Shown here: one piece after another, positions 1 through 5,411 of the stretch
Layout of the letters: each line of letters opens with the position of its first letter
How positions within the stretch are numbered: position 1 is the stretch's first letter
NCBI GenBank assembly: GCA_025350175.1
Contig: JANXYF010000093.1
Coordinates: 1 to 5,427, forward strand
Reading direction: 5' to 3'
DNA: 5,427 nucleotides
DNA from: Nitrosopumilales archaeon
Lineage (GTDB): Archaea > Thermoproteota > Nitrososphaeria > Nitrososphaerales > Nitrosopumilaceae
Translations under genes and position numbers: made by a program
Notes under the pieces: model-generated
Told to the model about the DNA's origin: nothing
The model's input: the letters and a program-made list of their open reading frames with translations, nothing else
The model's database searches: none

Positions 1-702
1 CTTGGTGGATGGTTCAAACCTTTAGCTCTTGCAGGTTCTGCAGTACCTATTATTTTACTTGGAGTGTATTATCCACATCTTGCATTTCCATTATTTGGTT
101 CAGTACATATTCCAGAACTTTATCTAGCATTGATAATTTTCATGATTCCTGTAATGGGAAATGCAATAAACTCTATTGATGTACTCAATGGTGTAGCAAG
201 TGGATTTATGACCATTGCAAGTTTTGCACTTACAATTTGTCTTGTAATTGTACATAATTATGATATTGCACTAGCAAGTCTACCTCTAGGATTTGTCTCA
301 CTTGCATTTTACAAATATCATAAAGTTCCAAGTAGGATATTTCCTGGAGATTCTGGAGCTCTAACTATGGGAGCAATGTATGGTACATTAGCTATTGTAG
401 GTCATGTTGAAGTTGTTGCAGCAATTGCATTACTTCCTGCAGTGATTAACTCTTTTCTCTTTCTCTCTAGTGTGAAAAGAGTAATTGAACATAGGCAGAT
501 TAAAGCAAAGCCTGTAATTCATACCGAAGACTTTAGGCTAATGGCAAGTGATGATAAATCATCTCCAGTAACTCTTGTTAGGTTGATTTTAGCCAATGGA
601 CCTATGACTGAAAAGCAAATAGGATTTGTAATTTTTAGACTAGCCTTGTTTTCTGCAGCATTGGCAATCATTACAGCCTTTATGATGGAGATCAAAATAT
701 GA
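1..702 (+). CDS. Alg7/AglH-like GlcNAc-1-phosphate transferase, 5'-truncated
   Basis: This is the C-terminal part of an integral membrane enzyme of the MraY/WecA/Alg7 family (glycosyltransferase family 4 in many annotations). The family moves a sugar-1-phosphate, usually GlcNAc-1-P, from its UDP carrier to a polyprenyl or dolichyl phosphate, the first step of lipid-linked glycan assembly. The frame is open from base 1, so the gene begins left of the window; the GTG at 64 is only an internal codon. Family signatures are the Asn/Asp-rich cytoplasmic motif NAINSID..NG (nt 160-189) and FPGDSG (nt 340-357), the counterpart of the FxGDxG motif that helps bind Mg2+ and nucleotide. Several long hydrophobic segments surround them. 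Near the C-terminus, LVRLILANGPMTEK resembles the 'GPM.E' ending of eukaryotic Alg7 and archaeal AglH, which favours an N-glycosylation role over peptidoglycan. The stop overlaps the next start (ATGA, 699-702). The family is clear; the exact sugar is inferred. Confidence 0.88.
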   Translation, partial: LGGWFKPLALAGSAVPIILLGVYYPHLAFPLFGSVHIPELYLALIIFMIPVMGNAINSIDVLNGVASGFMTIASFALTICLVIVHNYDIALASLPLGFVSLAFYKYHKVPSRIFPGDSGALTMGAMYGTLAIVGHVEVVAAIALLPAVINSFLFLSSVKRVIEHRQIKAKPVIHTEDFRLMASDDKSSPVTLVRLILANGPMTEKQIGFVIFRLALFSAALAIITAFMMEIKI

Positions 703-932
703 AAGGAAAATCCATCTTCACCTACATTTTCGTAATGTGGGCATTGATTATTGGTGGTGGAGGATTGCTTGTCACAATTATCGCACCACTCTCAATACAT
801 GGATTTGGAAAATTTGATCATATTGTAGACTCTATTGTAAAAGCAGCCATTGCAATGATACTCGTAGTACTTTGGGTTTTACTAATGTCAAAAATTAAGA
901 ACTGGATTTTCCAAAAACAAATGAGCCACTAG
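699..932 (+). CDS. small two-helix membrane protein of unknown function
   Basis: This 77-residue protein is not recognised as a named family. Residues about 7-31 and 46-64 form two strongly hydrophobic segments, the first containing a GGGG turn. A short Lys/Gln-rich tail (KIKNWIFQKQMSH) follows the second. The predicted form is a helical hairpin in the cytoplasmic membrane. Its ATG overlaps the stop of the upstream sugar-phosphate transferase by four bases (ATGA). A GGAG sequence at 687-690, eight bases before the ATG, could act as a ribosome binding site for the coupled start. The coupling suggests the two products are made together, and an accessory subunit of the transferase is possible but unproven. 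The gene ends in TAG within a CTAG that also ends the convergent gene. Confidence 0.72.
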   Translation: MKGKSIFTYIFVMWALIIGGGGLLVTIIAPLSIHGFGKFDHIVDSIVKAAIAMILVVLWVLLMSKIKNWIFQKQMSH

Positions 933-1405
933 CTTTCTTCCCAGTTCTTCTTCTTCTTGTCATATTCTTCTCTTGAATACTTGACTTTGGCTGGAACTCC
1001 AATTACAACACAATTGGGTGGAACATCTTTTGTTACTACCGCACCCATTGCTACCACACTATTCTTGCCTATTGTAACTCCTGCCTTAATTACAGCTCTA
1101 GAGCCTATGACTGCTCCATCTTCTATGGTTACTCCTATCATCTTTTTACTAGCAGGATATGGATCATTAGTTAACGCTGCGGCTGGACCGATGAAAACAT
1201 TTTTTCCAATTACTGAAAGAGGCGGTATGTAAACAAGTCCCTCTATCATTGTATTTTCTCCTATCTTTACATTGTAATCTACATGTGCAAGAGAACCAAT
1301 CTTGACATTATCTCCAATCTCTGCATTGTCTCCTACATAAGCAAAATGCCATATCCTTACATTTTTTCCAAGTTTTGCTTTTTCAGAAATAAAATTTGTT
1401 ACCAT
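929..1405 (-). CDS. WlbB/WbpD-like hexapeptide-repeat acyltransferase
   Basis: This 158-residue protein is a left-handed beta-helix acyltransferase. Repeated [LIV]-G-x4 hexapeptides run from about residue 12 to 135, for example AEIGDNVKIG, SVIGKNVFIG and VTIGKNSVVAM. The helix ends in the usual cap VIGVPAKVK (134-142), followed by a Lys/Glu-rich tail. The early IWHFAYVG stretch (18-25) and LTNDPYP (78-84) resemble the WlbB/WbpD group. Those enzymes use acetyl-CoA to acetylate the 3-amino group of UDP-2-acetamido-3-amino-glucuronate; serine and maltose acetyltransferases are more distant alternatives. It is the last gene of the minus-strand operon, six bases after the Trm112-like gene, and has an ATG start without a ribosome binding site. 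An oxidoreductase of the partner family (WlbA type) lies two genes upstream. The fold is certain, acetyl-CoA as donor is likely, and the acceptor sugar is inferred. Confidence 0.85.
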   Translation of the reverse strand: MVTNFISEKAKLGKNVRIWHFAYVGDNAEIGDNVKIGSLAHVDYNVKIGENTMIEGLVYIPPLSVIGKNVFIGPAAALTNDPYPASKKMIGVTIEDGAVIGSRAVIKAGVTIGKNSVVAMGAVVTKDVPPNCVVIGVPAKVKYSREEYDKKKKNWEES

Positions 1406-1411
1406 TTTTTA

Positions 1412-1681
1412 TCACAAGTGCCATGGAGAGCCATTTGAAATTATTTTATCAGGAAGAGTATTTTTATATTTGTTTAAGAATTCGATATCTTGATTTTTGT
1501 CACGTAGTTCGTCAGGCAACATTATGGGAATCTCTTCTATTATTGGATAATATCTAGAACACTTTGAACAAAATATTACACCATCAGAAACAATTTCGTC
1601 TTTAGAATTAAATTCTAAAAGCTCAAGTGGAAAATGTTTGTCTATTGGACACGCCAAAATCTCTATCAGTTTTCTGTTCAT
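1412..1681 (-). CDS. Trm112-like zinc-ribbon protein with a CPxD first knuckle
   Basis: This 89-residue protein matches the Trm112/UPF0434 family. It starts with LIEILACP, has a second knuckle CSKC (Cys38, Cys41), and continues with YYPIIEEIPIMLP, the family's typical 'YPI..GIP.ML' stretch. Family members are small zinc-ribbon proteins; in eukaryotes and haloarchaea Trm112 binds and stabilises SAM-dependent methyltransferases that modify tRNA, rRNA and release factor. The first knuckle reads C11-P-I-D14 where many homologues have CPxC, so at most three cysteines are available for zinc and Asp14 may replace the fourth ligand. After residue 60 a charged tail ends in PWHL. Its ATG overlaps the stop of the oxidoreductase gene (ATGA, 1681-1678), so translation is coupled. 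No methyltransferase is present in the window, so its partner must be encoded elsewhere. The family is confident; the role in this operon is unknown. Confidence 0.82.
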   Translation of the reverse strand: MNRKLIEILACPIDKHFPLELLEFNSKDEIVSDGVIFCSKCSRYYPIIEEIPIMLPDELRDKNQDIEFLNKYKNTLPDKIISNGSPWHL

Positions 1682-2613
1682 TTTAGGTCTAGATAGATTG
1701 GAGTTCCTTTTTGACTAGATAAAAGTGCCGCTTCTGCAATTTTAGTGGTATTCAAAGCATCTTCTGCTCTTACTCTTATGGTATCTTTTCCTTCTATTGC
1801 TGAAATGAAATTCTTTATCTCTAAAAGCAATGGCTCTTCCATCTCTTTGCGAGGTATTTCAGCTCCTGAACTTGTTTCAATCTTTACTTCTTGTGTAATG
1901 AAATCTGAAGAAATTATTGCATCTCCGCATACAGCACTGAATTTTCTTACACGGATTGGAGTAATCCAGTTTGATGATATGATTGCAACTCTATTATCTT
2001 TGAAGCCTAGCATTATTGTTGCAAAATCTTCATGTTCGTGTCTTATTTTCCCAGATCTTGCAAATACTACTTCTGGTACATCATCAAATAACCACATGGC
2101 AGTATCTATGTCATGAACTGAAGTATCGTAAATGATCCCTACATCTTTTATGTGATTAGGCATTCTGTTTTCTCTGTGAAATTCAAGCATTATCAATTCA
2201 CCATACTTCTTTGTCTTGACATATTCTTTGACAAGTGAAACAGCAGGATTGAATCTCTCTATGTAGCCACTTGTGAGAACCACCTTATTTTTCTTGGCTA
2301 GTTCAAGTAACTCTTCGCCTTCATGTGAAAGATAAGTCATAGGTTTTTCTACAAAGACATTTTTCTTTTGTTCTAAGAGTTTCTTTGCTATACTAAAATG
2401 AGTTGAAGTAGGTGTGCAAACAAATGCTGCATCAAATTGCTCTGAATCCATAAGGGAGTCTAGAGATGAATAATAATTTACAGAATATTTTTTGCCAAAT
2501 TCTTCTGCACGGGATTCATTCATGTCACATATTGCAGAAAGAACTCCAAGTTGAGAAAGAATTCGAGCATGATTTTTCCCAAATCCCCCAGTACCTATCT
2601 GAACTATTTTCAT
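1678..2613 (-). CDS. Gfo/Idh/MocA-family NAD(P)-dependent oxidoreductase
   Basis: This 311-residue enzyme has the two-domain Gfo/Idh/MocA layout. The N-terminal Rossmann fold opens with MKIVQIGTGGFG (Gly7, Gly9 and Gly12 of GxGxxG). Asp30 follows the second strand and points to NAD(H) rather than NADP(H). CTPTSTH (66-72) and VEKPM (88-92) form the active-site edge, with Lys90 the usual catalytic lysine. In the C-terminal alpha/beta domain, SVHDID (165-170) supplies His167 and Asp170 of the conserved HxxD pattern. Family members oxidise or reduce sugars, sugar nucleotides or inositols. With a WlbB-like acyltransferase in the same operon, a WlbA/WbpB role (3-dehydrogenation of UDP-GlcNAc-uronate) is an attractive inference, but substrate cannot be read from sequence. 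The ATG lies one base after the aminotransferase stop (TGA-G-ATG), and the TGA stop overlaps the next ATG. The length is normal for the family. Confidence 0.88.
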   Translation of the reverse strand: MKIVQIGTGGFGKNHARILSQLGVLSAICDMNESRAEEFGKKYSVNYYSSLDSLMDSEQFDAAFVCTPTSTHFSIAKKLLEQKKNVFVEKPMTYLSHEGEELLELAKKNKVVLTSGYIERFNPAVSLVKEYVKTKKYGELIMLEFHRENRMPNHIKDVGIIYDTSVHDIDTAMWLFDDVPEVVFARSGKIRHEHEDFATIMLGFKDNRVAIISSNWITPIRVRKFSAVCGDAIISSDFITQEVKIETSSGAEIPRKEMEEPLLLEIKNFISAIEGKDTIRVRAEDALNTTKIAEAALLSSQKGTPIYLDLK

Positions 2614-2614
2614 C

Positions 2615-3532
2615 TCAATACACCGATGTTATCCACTTTGAGTACTTTTTGTTTTTGCCCATTGTGATATCTGTATAGATTGTTCTTATTTTTCCTGTAA
2701 TCTTGCCTGTTTTACCATCTCCAACCTTTTTACCGTCTATTGAAATTACTGGAGTTATCTCAGCAGCTGTTCCTGTAAGAAATACTTCATCAGCAAAATA
2801 AATCTCAGTTCTTGGAATTTCTCGCTCAATCGTTTGATAACCAAGATCCTTTGCTATCTCGATAACAGAATCTTTTGTAATTCCTTCTAACGCTGATGAG
2901 CTAGGTGGAGGAGTTGACAACCTTCCATTTCTTATCATAAAGATATTTTCTCCAGGTGCCTCACTTATGTTTCCAAGATGATCTAATAATATGGCTTCAT
3001 CGTAACCATTTCTCTTAGATTCTTGTGTTGCTAGTATGGAATTAAGATAATTTCCACCCATTTTTGCAAGTGGCGGTGTAGACATATCATTAATTCGTCT
3101 CCAAGAAGATATGCCTGTCTTTATTCCATTTTTGTTAAATAGTTCTCCAAAAGGAAACATGACTATAGCTGCATGTGTTGGAGTATCTTCAGTGACATGA
3201 AGATTAATTCCATGTCTGCCTACGAAATAAAATGGTCTTATGTAACATGATTCTTTTACATTATTTTTTTTACAAAGATCAATTATCGCATTAGTCATTT
3301 CTTTATCTGTAAATCTCAAAGAAATTGAATATACCTTACCTGAATTTCTAAATCTCTTTATGTGATCATCAAGTCTGAAAATATTCAAGTTCTTAGAATT
3401 CCAATATCCTCTTAGTCCCTCAAAAACCGAAGTTCCATAATGTATTGCATGAGTCATAACTGGAACCTTTGCGTCTTCGTCCTTTACTATTTTTCCATCA
3501 AACCAGACGAATTTTGGCACAAAAGGTTTCAT
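2615..3532 (-). CDS. ilvE: Branched-chain amino acid aminotransferase, class IV PLP enzyme
   Basis: This 305-residue enzyme is a fold-type IV PLP-dependent aminotransferase. It would exchange amino groups between leucine, isoleucine or valine and 2-oxoglutarate, the last step of their synthesis. Visible motifs are HYGTSVFEGLRGY (31-43), the arginine-containing IRPFYFVG (98-105), and AKMGGNYLNS (156-165) with Lys157 as the expected Schiff-base lysine. Glu191 in ISEAPGENIF (189-198) is the residue that contacts the pyridine nitrogen. GITKDSV (217-223) and LTGTAAEITPV (252-262) form the phosphate and substrate loops. The length is typical of IlvE. Aminodeoxychorismate lyase and D-amino acid transaminase share the fold, but the FEGLRGY and GTAAEITPV motifs favour IlvE. 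The ATG has no ribosome binding site and a TATA-like box about 25 nt upstream, so the mRNA is probably leaderless. This is the first gene of the four-gene operon. Confidence 0.9.
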   Translation of the reverse strand: MKPFVPKFVWFDGKIVKDEDAKVPVMTHAIHYGTSVFEGLRGYWNSKNLNIFRLDDHIKRFRNSGKVYSISLRFTDKEMTNAIIDLCKKNNVKESCYIRPFYFVGRHGINLHVTEDTPTHAAIVMFPFGELFNKNGIKTGISSWRRINDMSTPPLAKMGGNYLNSILATQESKRNGYDEAILLDHLGNISEAPGENIFMIRNGRLSTPPPSSSALEGITKDSVIEIAKDLGYQTIEREIPRTEIYFADEVFLTGTAAEITPVISIDGKKVGDGKTGKITGKIRTIYTDITMGKNKKYSKWITSVY

Positions 3533-3552
3533 ATTGAAAAACCGAATCCGTC

Positions 3553-3560
3553 TATAATTA
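3553..3560 (-). promoter_or_regulatory. TATA-like box for the ilvE operon
   Basis: On the minus strand TAATTATA is centred about 25 bases before the ilvE ATG (3532), in the 36-base gap after the nucleotidyltransferase gene. That spacing fits an archaeal BRE/TATA element driving a leaderless transcript, and no ribosome binding site precedes the ATG. It was assigned by position and base composition only. Confidence 0.5.
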
Positions 3561-3568
3561 ATCTATTT

Positions 3569-4165
3569 CTACCAAAATCCTATGCTTGGGAATTTCATTC
3601 CTAGTACTCGATATGTAAGATCCTCCGCATTTGCAAATTTCTTTACGATGTCCCAGTTTTCACGTATTATTTGTACTACTTTAGGCTCGACATAATTTTC
3701 CCAATCTGTATTTTTTCCCATAGCTGCCTCAAACATCTTTTGTTTTACAGATGATGCAGAAGTTTCCTTTCTTTTTCCTATTCTAGGATTAAGTCCATAG
3801 AGTTTAAGCACAAAACCCTCAGCTTTGTCTCCAGTGTAAGTAAAATAGTCATTAGTTATTTCATCAAGAATTTGTTTTTTTATTTTCCATGAATAAGGAG
3901 ATAACATCGGAGGCATGTATTTTAAAAATGGTGCATAGAATGTATAATTTGGTAAAACTGTGATACTGTCTCCAAATACTGCATTGAGCATTTTCTTTCT
4001 CAAGTCATAACTAAATGGAAAACTTTTACTGTTGATTTCTTTACCATCCTTCATGAATATGACTGGTAATACTCTAACCTCATTTTCATTTTTTAATTCA
4101 TTGATAATTTCTACGTGAGCCTTGGTAACGGGATTCAAATGTGCAAGATATATTGCAATTGTCAA
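3569..4165 (-). CDS. HIGH-superfamily nucleotidyltransferase-like protein, TTG start
   Basis: This 198-residue protein looks like a nucleotidyltransferase of the NMN adenylyltransferase/phosphopantetheine adenylyltransferase type. The N-terminus IAIYLAHLNPVTKAH fits the strand-loop-helix 'G.F.P.T.GH' motif: Pro12, Thr14 and His17 align, and His9 stands where Gly is usual. Near the end of the nucleotide-binding core, KRKETSASSVKQKM (131-144) resembles the 'ISST.IR' motif that contacts ATP phosphates, with Lys in place of the usual Arg. NAD or CoA synthesis, or a cytidylyltransferase, are all possible; the substrate cannot be assigned. The start is TTG at 4165: the same frame has a stop 18 bases upstream, and the first in-frame ATG (residue 38) would remove the active-site motif. 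A weak AT-rich box about 25 nt upstream fits a leaderless start. It ends 36 bases before ilvE and may share no transcript with it. Confidence 0.68.
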   Translation of the reverse strand: MTIAIYLAHLNPVTKAHVEIINELKNENEVRVLPVIFMKDGKEINSKSFPFSYDLRKKMLNAVFGDSITVLPNYTFYAPFLKYMPPMLSPYSWKIKKQILDEITNDYFTYTGDKAEGFVLKLYGLNPRIGKRKETSASSVKQKMFEAAMGKNTDWENYVEPKVVQIIRENWDIVKKFANAEDLTYRVLGMKFPSIGFW

Positions 4166-4187
4166 CTGGCTTCTGTGTTTTTATGGC

Positions 4188-4193
4188 ATATTT
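4188..4193 (-). promoter_or_regulatory. Weak TATA-like box for the nucleotidyltransferase-like gene
   Basis: AAATAT on the minus strand lies about 25 bases upstream of the TTG start at 4165, at the distance expected for a leaderless archaeal transcript. The match is short in AT-rich DNA. Read-through from the upstream tRNA-Pro is an alternative. Confidence 0.28.
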
Positions 4194-4233
4194 CAATCAT
4201 TTATTTGGAATTGTGATAAAATTCTCAAGAACA

Positions 4234-4307
4234 TAGGGACGATGGGACTTGAACCCACGACATCCAGCGCCCGAGGCTGGCAGTCTACCAAGCTAACCTA
4301 CGTCCCT
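4234..4307 (-). tRNA. tRNA-Pro (anticodon CGG)
   Basis: The minus strand folds into a full cloverleaf of 74 nt including discriminator A73. The acceptor stem AGGGACG/CGTCCCT gives seven pairs. The D-arm is GGTT/GACT around a loop with G18G19. The anticodon stem CCAGC/GCTGG is perfect around CTCGGGC, so the anticodon is CGG (reads CCG, proline). The variable loop is ATGTC, and the T-arm is GTGGG-TTCAAGT-CCCAT with one G-T pair. There is no intron, and CCA is not encoded. The first pair is A1-U72; archaeal tRNA-Pro usually begins with G, so this is slightly unusual. The gene lies between the flavoprotein reductase and the nucleotidyltransferase-like gene, all on the same strand. Only a run of four T (4218-4221) follows, a weak terminator at best. 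Confidence 0.95.
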
Positions 4308-4329
4308 GTAGACTCGCCAAGGTAATAGA

Positions 4330-4337
4330 ATATTATT
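4330..4337 (-). promoter_or_regulatory. Candidate TATA box for tRNA-Pro
   Basis: ATAATATT on the minus strand is centred about 26 bases before the first base of tRNA-Pro (4307), within the 49-base gap after the reductase stop. The spacing fits an archaeal promoter with transcription starting at or near the mature 5' end. It was assigned by position only. Confidence 0.4.
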
Positions 4338-4356
4338 CTTTCAAAGATGATTTCTT

Positions 4357-5199
4357 TTATCCGTATGATTCGTACTTTATCTCAAAGCTCTTGTCTGCTC
4401 GCTTGGTTCTTTCTGTGACAAAGCCTTTTGGTGTCAAGACATCCATACATCCATCAATGGTTCCCTGCCACCCACAAATGAAAAAGACAGTATTATCTTT
4501 TGTAATTTTCTCACCAACCATCTTTTCAAGTGGTGACATTTCACCATCTTTTGACTGTAAGAAACTTTCCACTCTACCTTTATTACCATTCCAAGTTCTG
4601 TTAAACCATTCATCTGATCTGCTAATAGTAGCTCTGTATTTGAAATTCCACTTGTCTTTTCCTCTATCCAGACTCTCCTCTTCTAATCGAGTTAATTCTT
4701 CTCTGTAACCTAACTCATCAACATAACTGGCTCCATGAAATACTACAACTTCTCTTTTACTTCCTGTTGCATGAAGATGTTTTGCATAACTAACAAATGG
4801 TGCAAGGCCTGTACCTCCACCAAGACATACTATTCTTCTATTGTCTGGTTCACCGTCTGGTTTCTTATCTTCTATGGTAAAAGGACCAACTGGTTTTAGC
4901 CAAATTATATCATCTCCTTCTTTTGCACTAAACAAAACTGTAGTAAGACGTCCTGGTAATGGTTTTCTTACCCATCTGATGTATAGTTCAATATAATTTC
5001 TATTTTCTGGATTTGATGCAATCGAATATGCTCTTCGAATAATCTTATTTTCTGCTGGTACAAATACTCCAAGTGTAAGAAATTGTCCAGCTTTGTATTG
5101 TGGAACTTGGCCACCTTCTTTTGGTTTGAATCTAAAAACTCCTAAATCTTCTTTCTGAATTTGTATGTAGGAAATAATCGCTTTATTGTCTACGACCAC
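4357..5199 (-). CDS. Ferredoxin-NADP reductase-type FAD/NAD(P)H oxidoreductase
   Basis: This 280-residue flavoprotein has the ferredoxin-NADP reductase fold. An FAD-binding beta-barrel comes first, with RAYSIAS (56-62), the RxYS motif that binds the flavin, and PVGPF (103-107) at its edge. The NAD(P)-binding domain opens with CLGGGTGLAPF (125-135), the pyrophosphate loop. FICGW (240-244) places Cys242 where FNR enzymes hold the nicotinamide. Such enzymes move electrons between NAD(P)H and ferredoxin, flavodoxin or an oxygenase partner. No iron-sulfur domain is fused, so the electron partner is a separate protein. Bacterial Fpr proteins are somewhat shorter; here the extra length lies mainly around residues 175-230. 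The frame starts with GTG at 5199, with a good TATA-like box 26 nt upstream and no ribosome binding site, which supports a leaderless GTG start. Choice of NADPH over NADH is not decided by the sequence. Confidence 0.88.
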   Translation of the reverse strand: MVVDNKAIISYIQIQKEDLGVFRFKPKEGGQVPQYKAGQFLTLGVFVPAENKIIRRAYSIASNPENRNYIELYIRWVRKPLPGRLTTVLFSAKEGDDIIWLKPVGPFTIEDKKPDGEPDNRRIVCLGGGTGLAPFVSYAKHLHATGSKREVVVFHGASYVDELGYREELTRLEEESLDRGKDKWNFKYRATISRSDEWFNRTWNGNKGRVESFLQSKDGEMSPLEKMVGEKITKDNTVFFICGWQGTIDGCMDVLTPKGFVTERTKRADKSFEIKYESYG

Positions 5200-5221
5200 G
5201 TCAAGTTTTTAATTTACAAGG

Positions 5222-5229
5222 TTAAATAT
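5222..5229 (-). promoter_or_regulatory. TATA-like box for the flavoprotein reductase gene
   Basis: ATATTTAA on the minus strand is centred 26-27 bases before the GTG at 5199, the standard archaeal TATA distance if transcription starts on the first base of the codon. It supports the GTG as the true start. It sits in the 131-base divergent region shared with tRNA-Ala (5200-5330), in which I see no gene. Confidence 0.55.
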
Positions 5230-5330
5230 CTTATGCTATTATTTTGGATACTGATTTTAATTCACGCTAAACGTTAATAACCTCTCAAAAAAAGTTAATG
5301 CAAATCAGATGTAATATTCTGGTTGAATAT

Positions 5331-5404
5331 GGGCCGGTCGTCTAGCCTAGTAGGATACGCCCTTGGCATGGGTGAGATCGTGGGTTCAAATCCCACCCGG
5401 TCCA
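5331..5404 (+). tRNA. tRNA-Ala (anticodon GGC)
   Basis: The plus strand folds into a complete 74-nt cloverleaf including discriminator A73. The acceptor stem is GGGCCGG/CCGGTCC and contains the G3-U70 wobble pair, the main identity element for alanyl-tRNA synthetase. The D-arm is GTCT/GGAT with two G-U pairs. The anticodon stem is CGCCC/GGGTG around TTGGCAT, giving anticodon GGC (reads GCC, alanine). The variable loop is AGATC, and the T-arm GTGGG-TTCAAAT-CCCAC is perfect. No intron is present and CCA is not encoded. The D-loop reads AGCCTAGTA, so the usual G18G19 appears as A18G19. An AT-rich stretch at about 5288-5299 could hold its promoter but no clear box stands out. Confidence 0.96.
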
Positions 5405-5411
5405 CTTTTTT
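5405..5411 (+). terminator. Oligo-T terminator of tRNA-Ala
   Basis: Six consecutive T follow one C directly after the discriminator base of tRNA-Ala. Archaeal RNA polymerase commonly ends transcripts at such T runs without a hairpin. It is short but well placed. Confidence 0.55.

Noticed and set aside
64..66. GTG as start codon of the sugar-phosphate transferase
   Set aside because: The same frame stays open to base 1 and encodes a hydrophobic segment typical of the family, so the gene starts outside the window.
957..1232. Plus-strand open frame of 91 codons
   Set aside because: It is antisense within the hexapeptide acyltransferase gene. Its Thr/Ala/Pro-rich peptide reflects the repeated hexapeptide codons read on the other strand.
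1745..2116. Plus-strand open frame of 123 codons
   Set aside because: It lies wholly antisense to the Gfo/Idh oxidoreductase, whose motifs and operon overlaps are clear. The peptide shows no recognisable domain.
2466..2678. Plus-strand open frame of 70 codons
   Set aside because: It is antisense across the ilvE-oxidoreductase junction, with no promoter and no domain.
4122..4325. Plus-strand open frame ending in a GLEPTTS..RGWQ-like peptide
   Set aside because: The peptide is the antisense translation of tRNA-Pro, a well-known false protein. The rest lies antisense to the nucleotidyltransferase-like gene and intergenic DNA.
4391..4708. Plus-strand open frame of 105 codons
   Set aside because: It is antisense to the flavoprotein reductase C-terminal half; the Ser/Leu-rich peptide is typical of shadow frames.
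5274..5300. Repeated GTTAAT sequence (near 5273 and 5294) as a regulatory repeat
   Set aside because: Two six-base matches in AT-rich DNA are expected by chance and there is no dyad symmetry around them.
5200..5330. Possible small gene, riboswitch or attachment site next to tRNA-Ala
   Set aside because: The stretch is AT-rich with only promoter-like boxes. No direct repeat of the tRNA 3' end, integrase or stable hairpin was seen.
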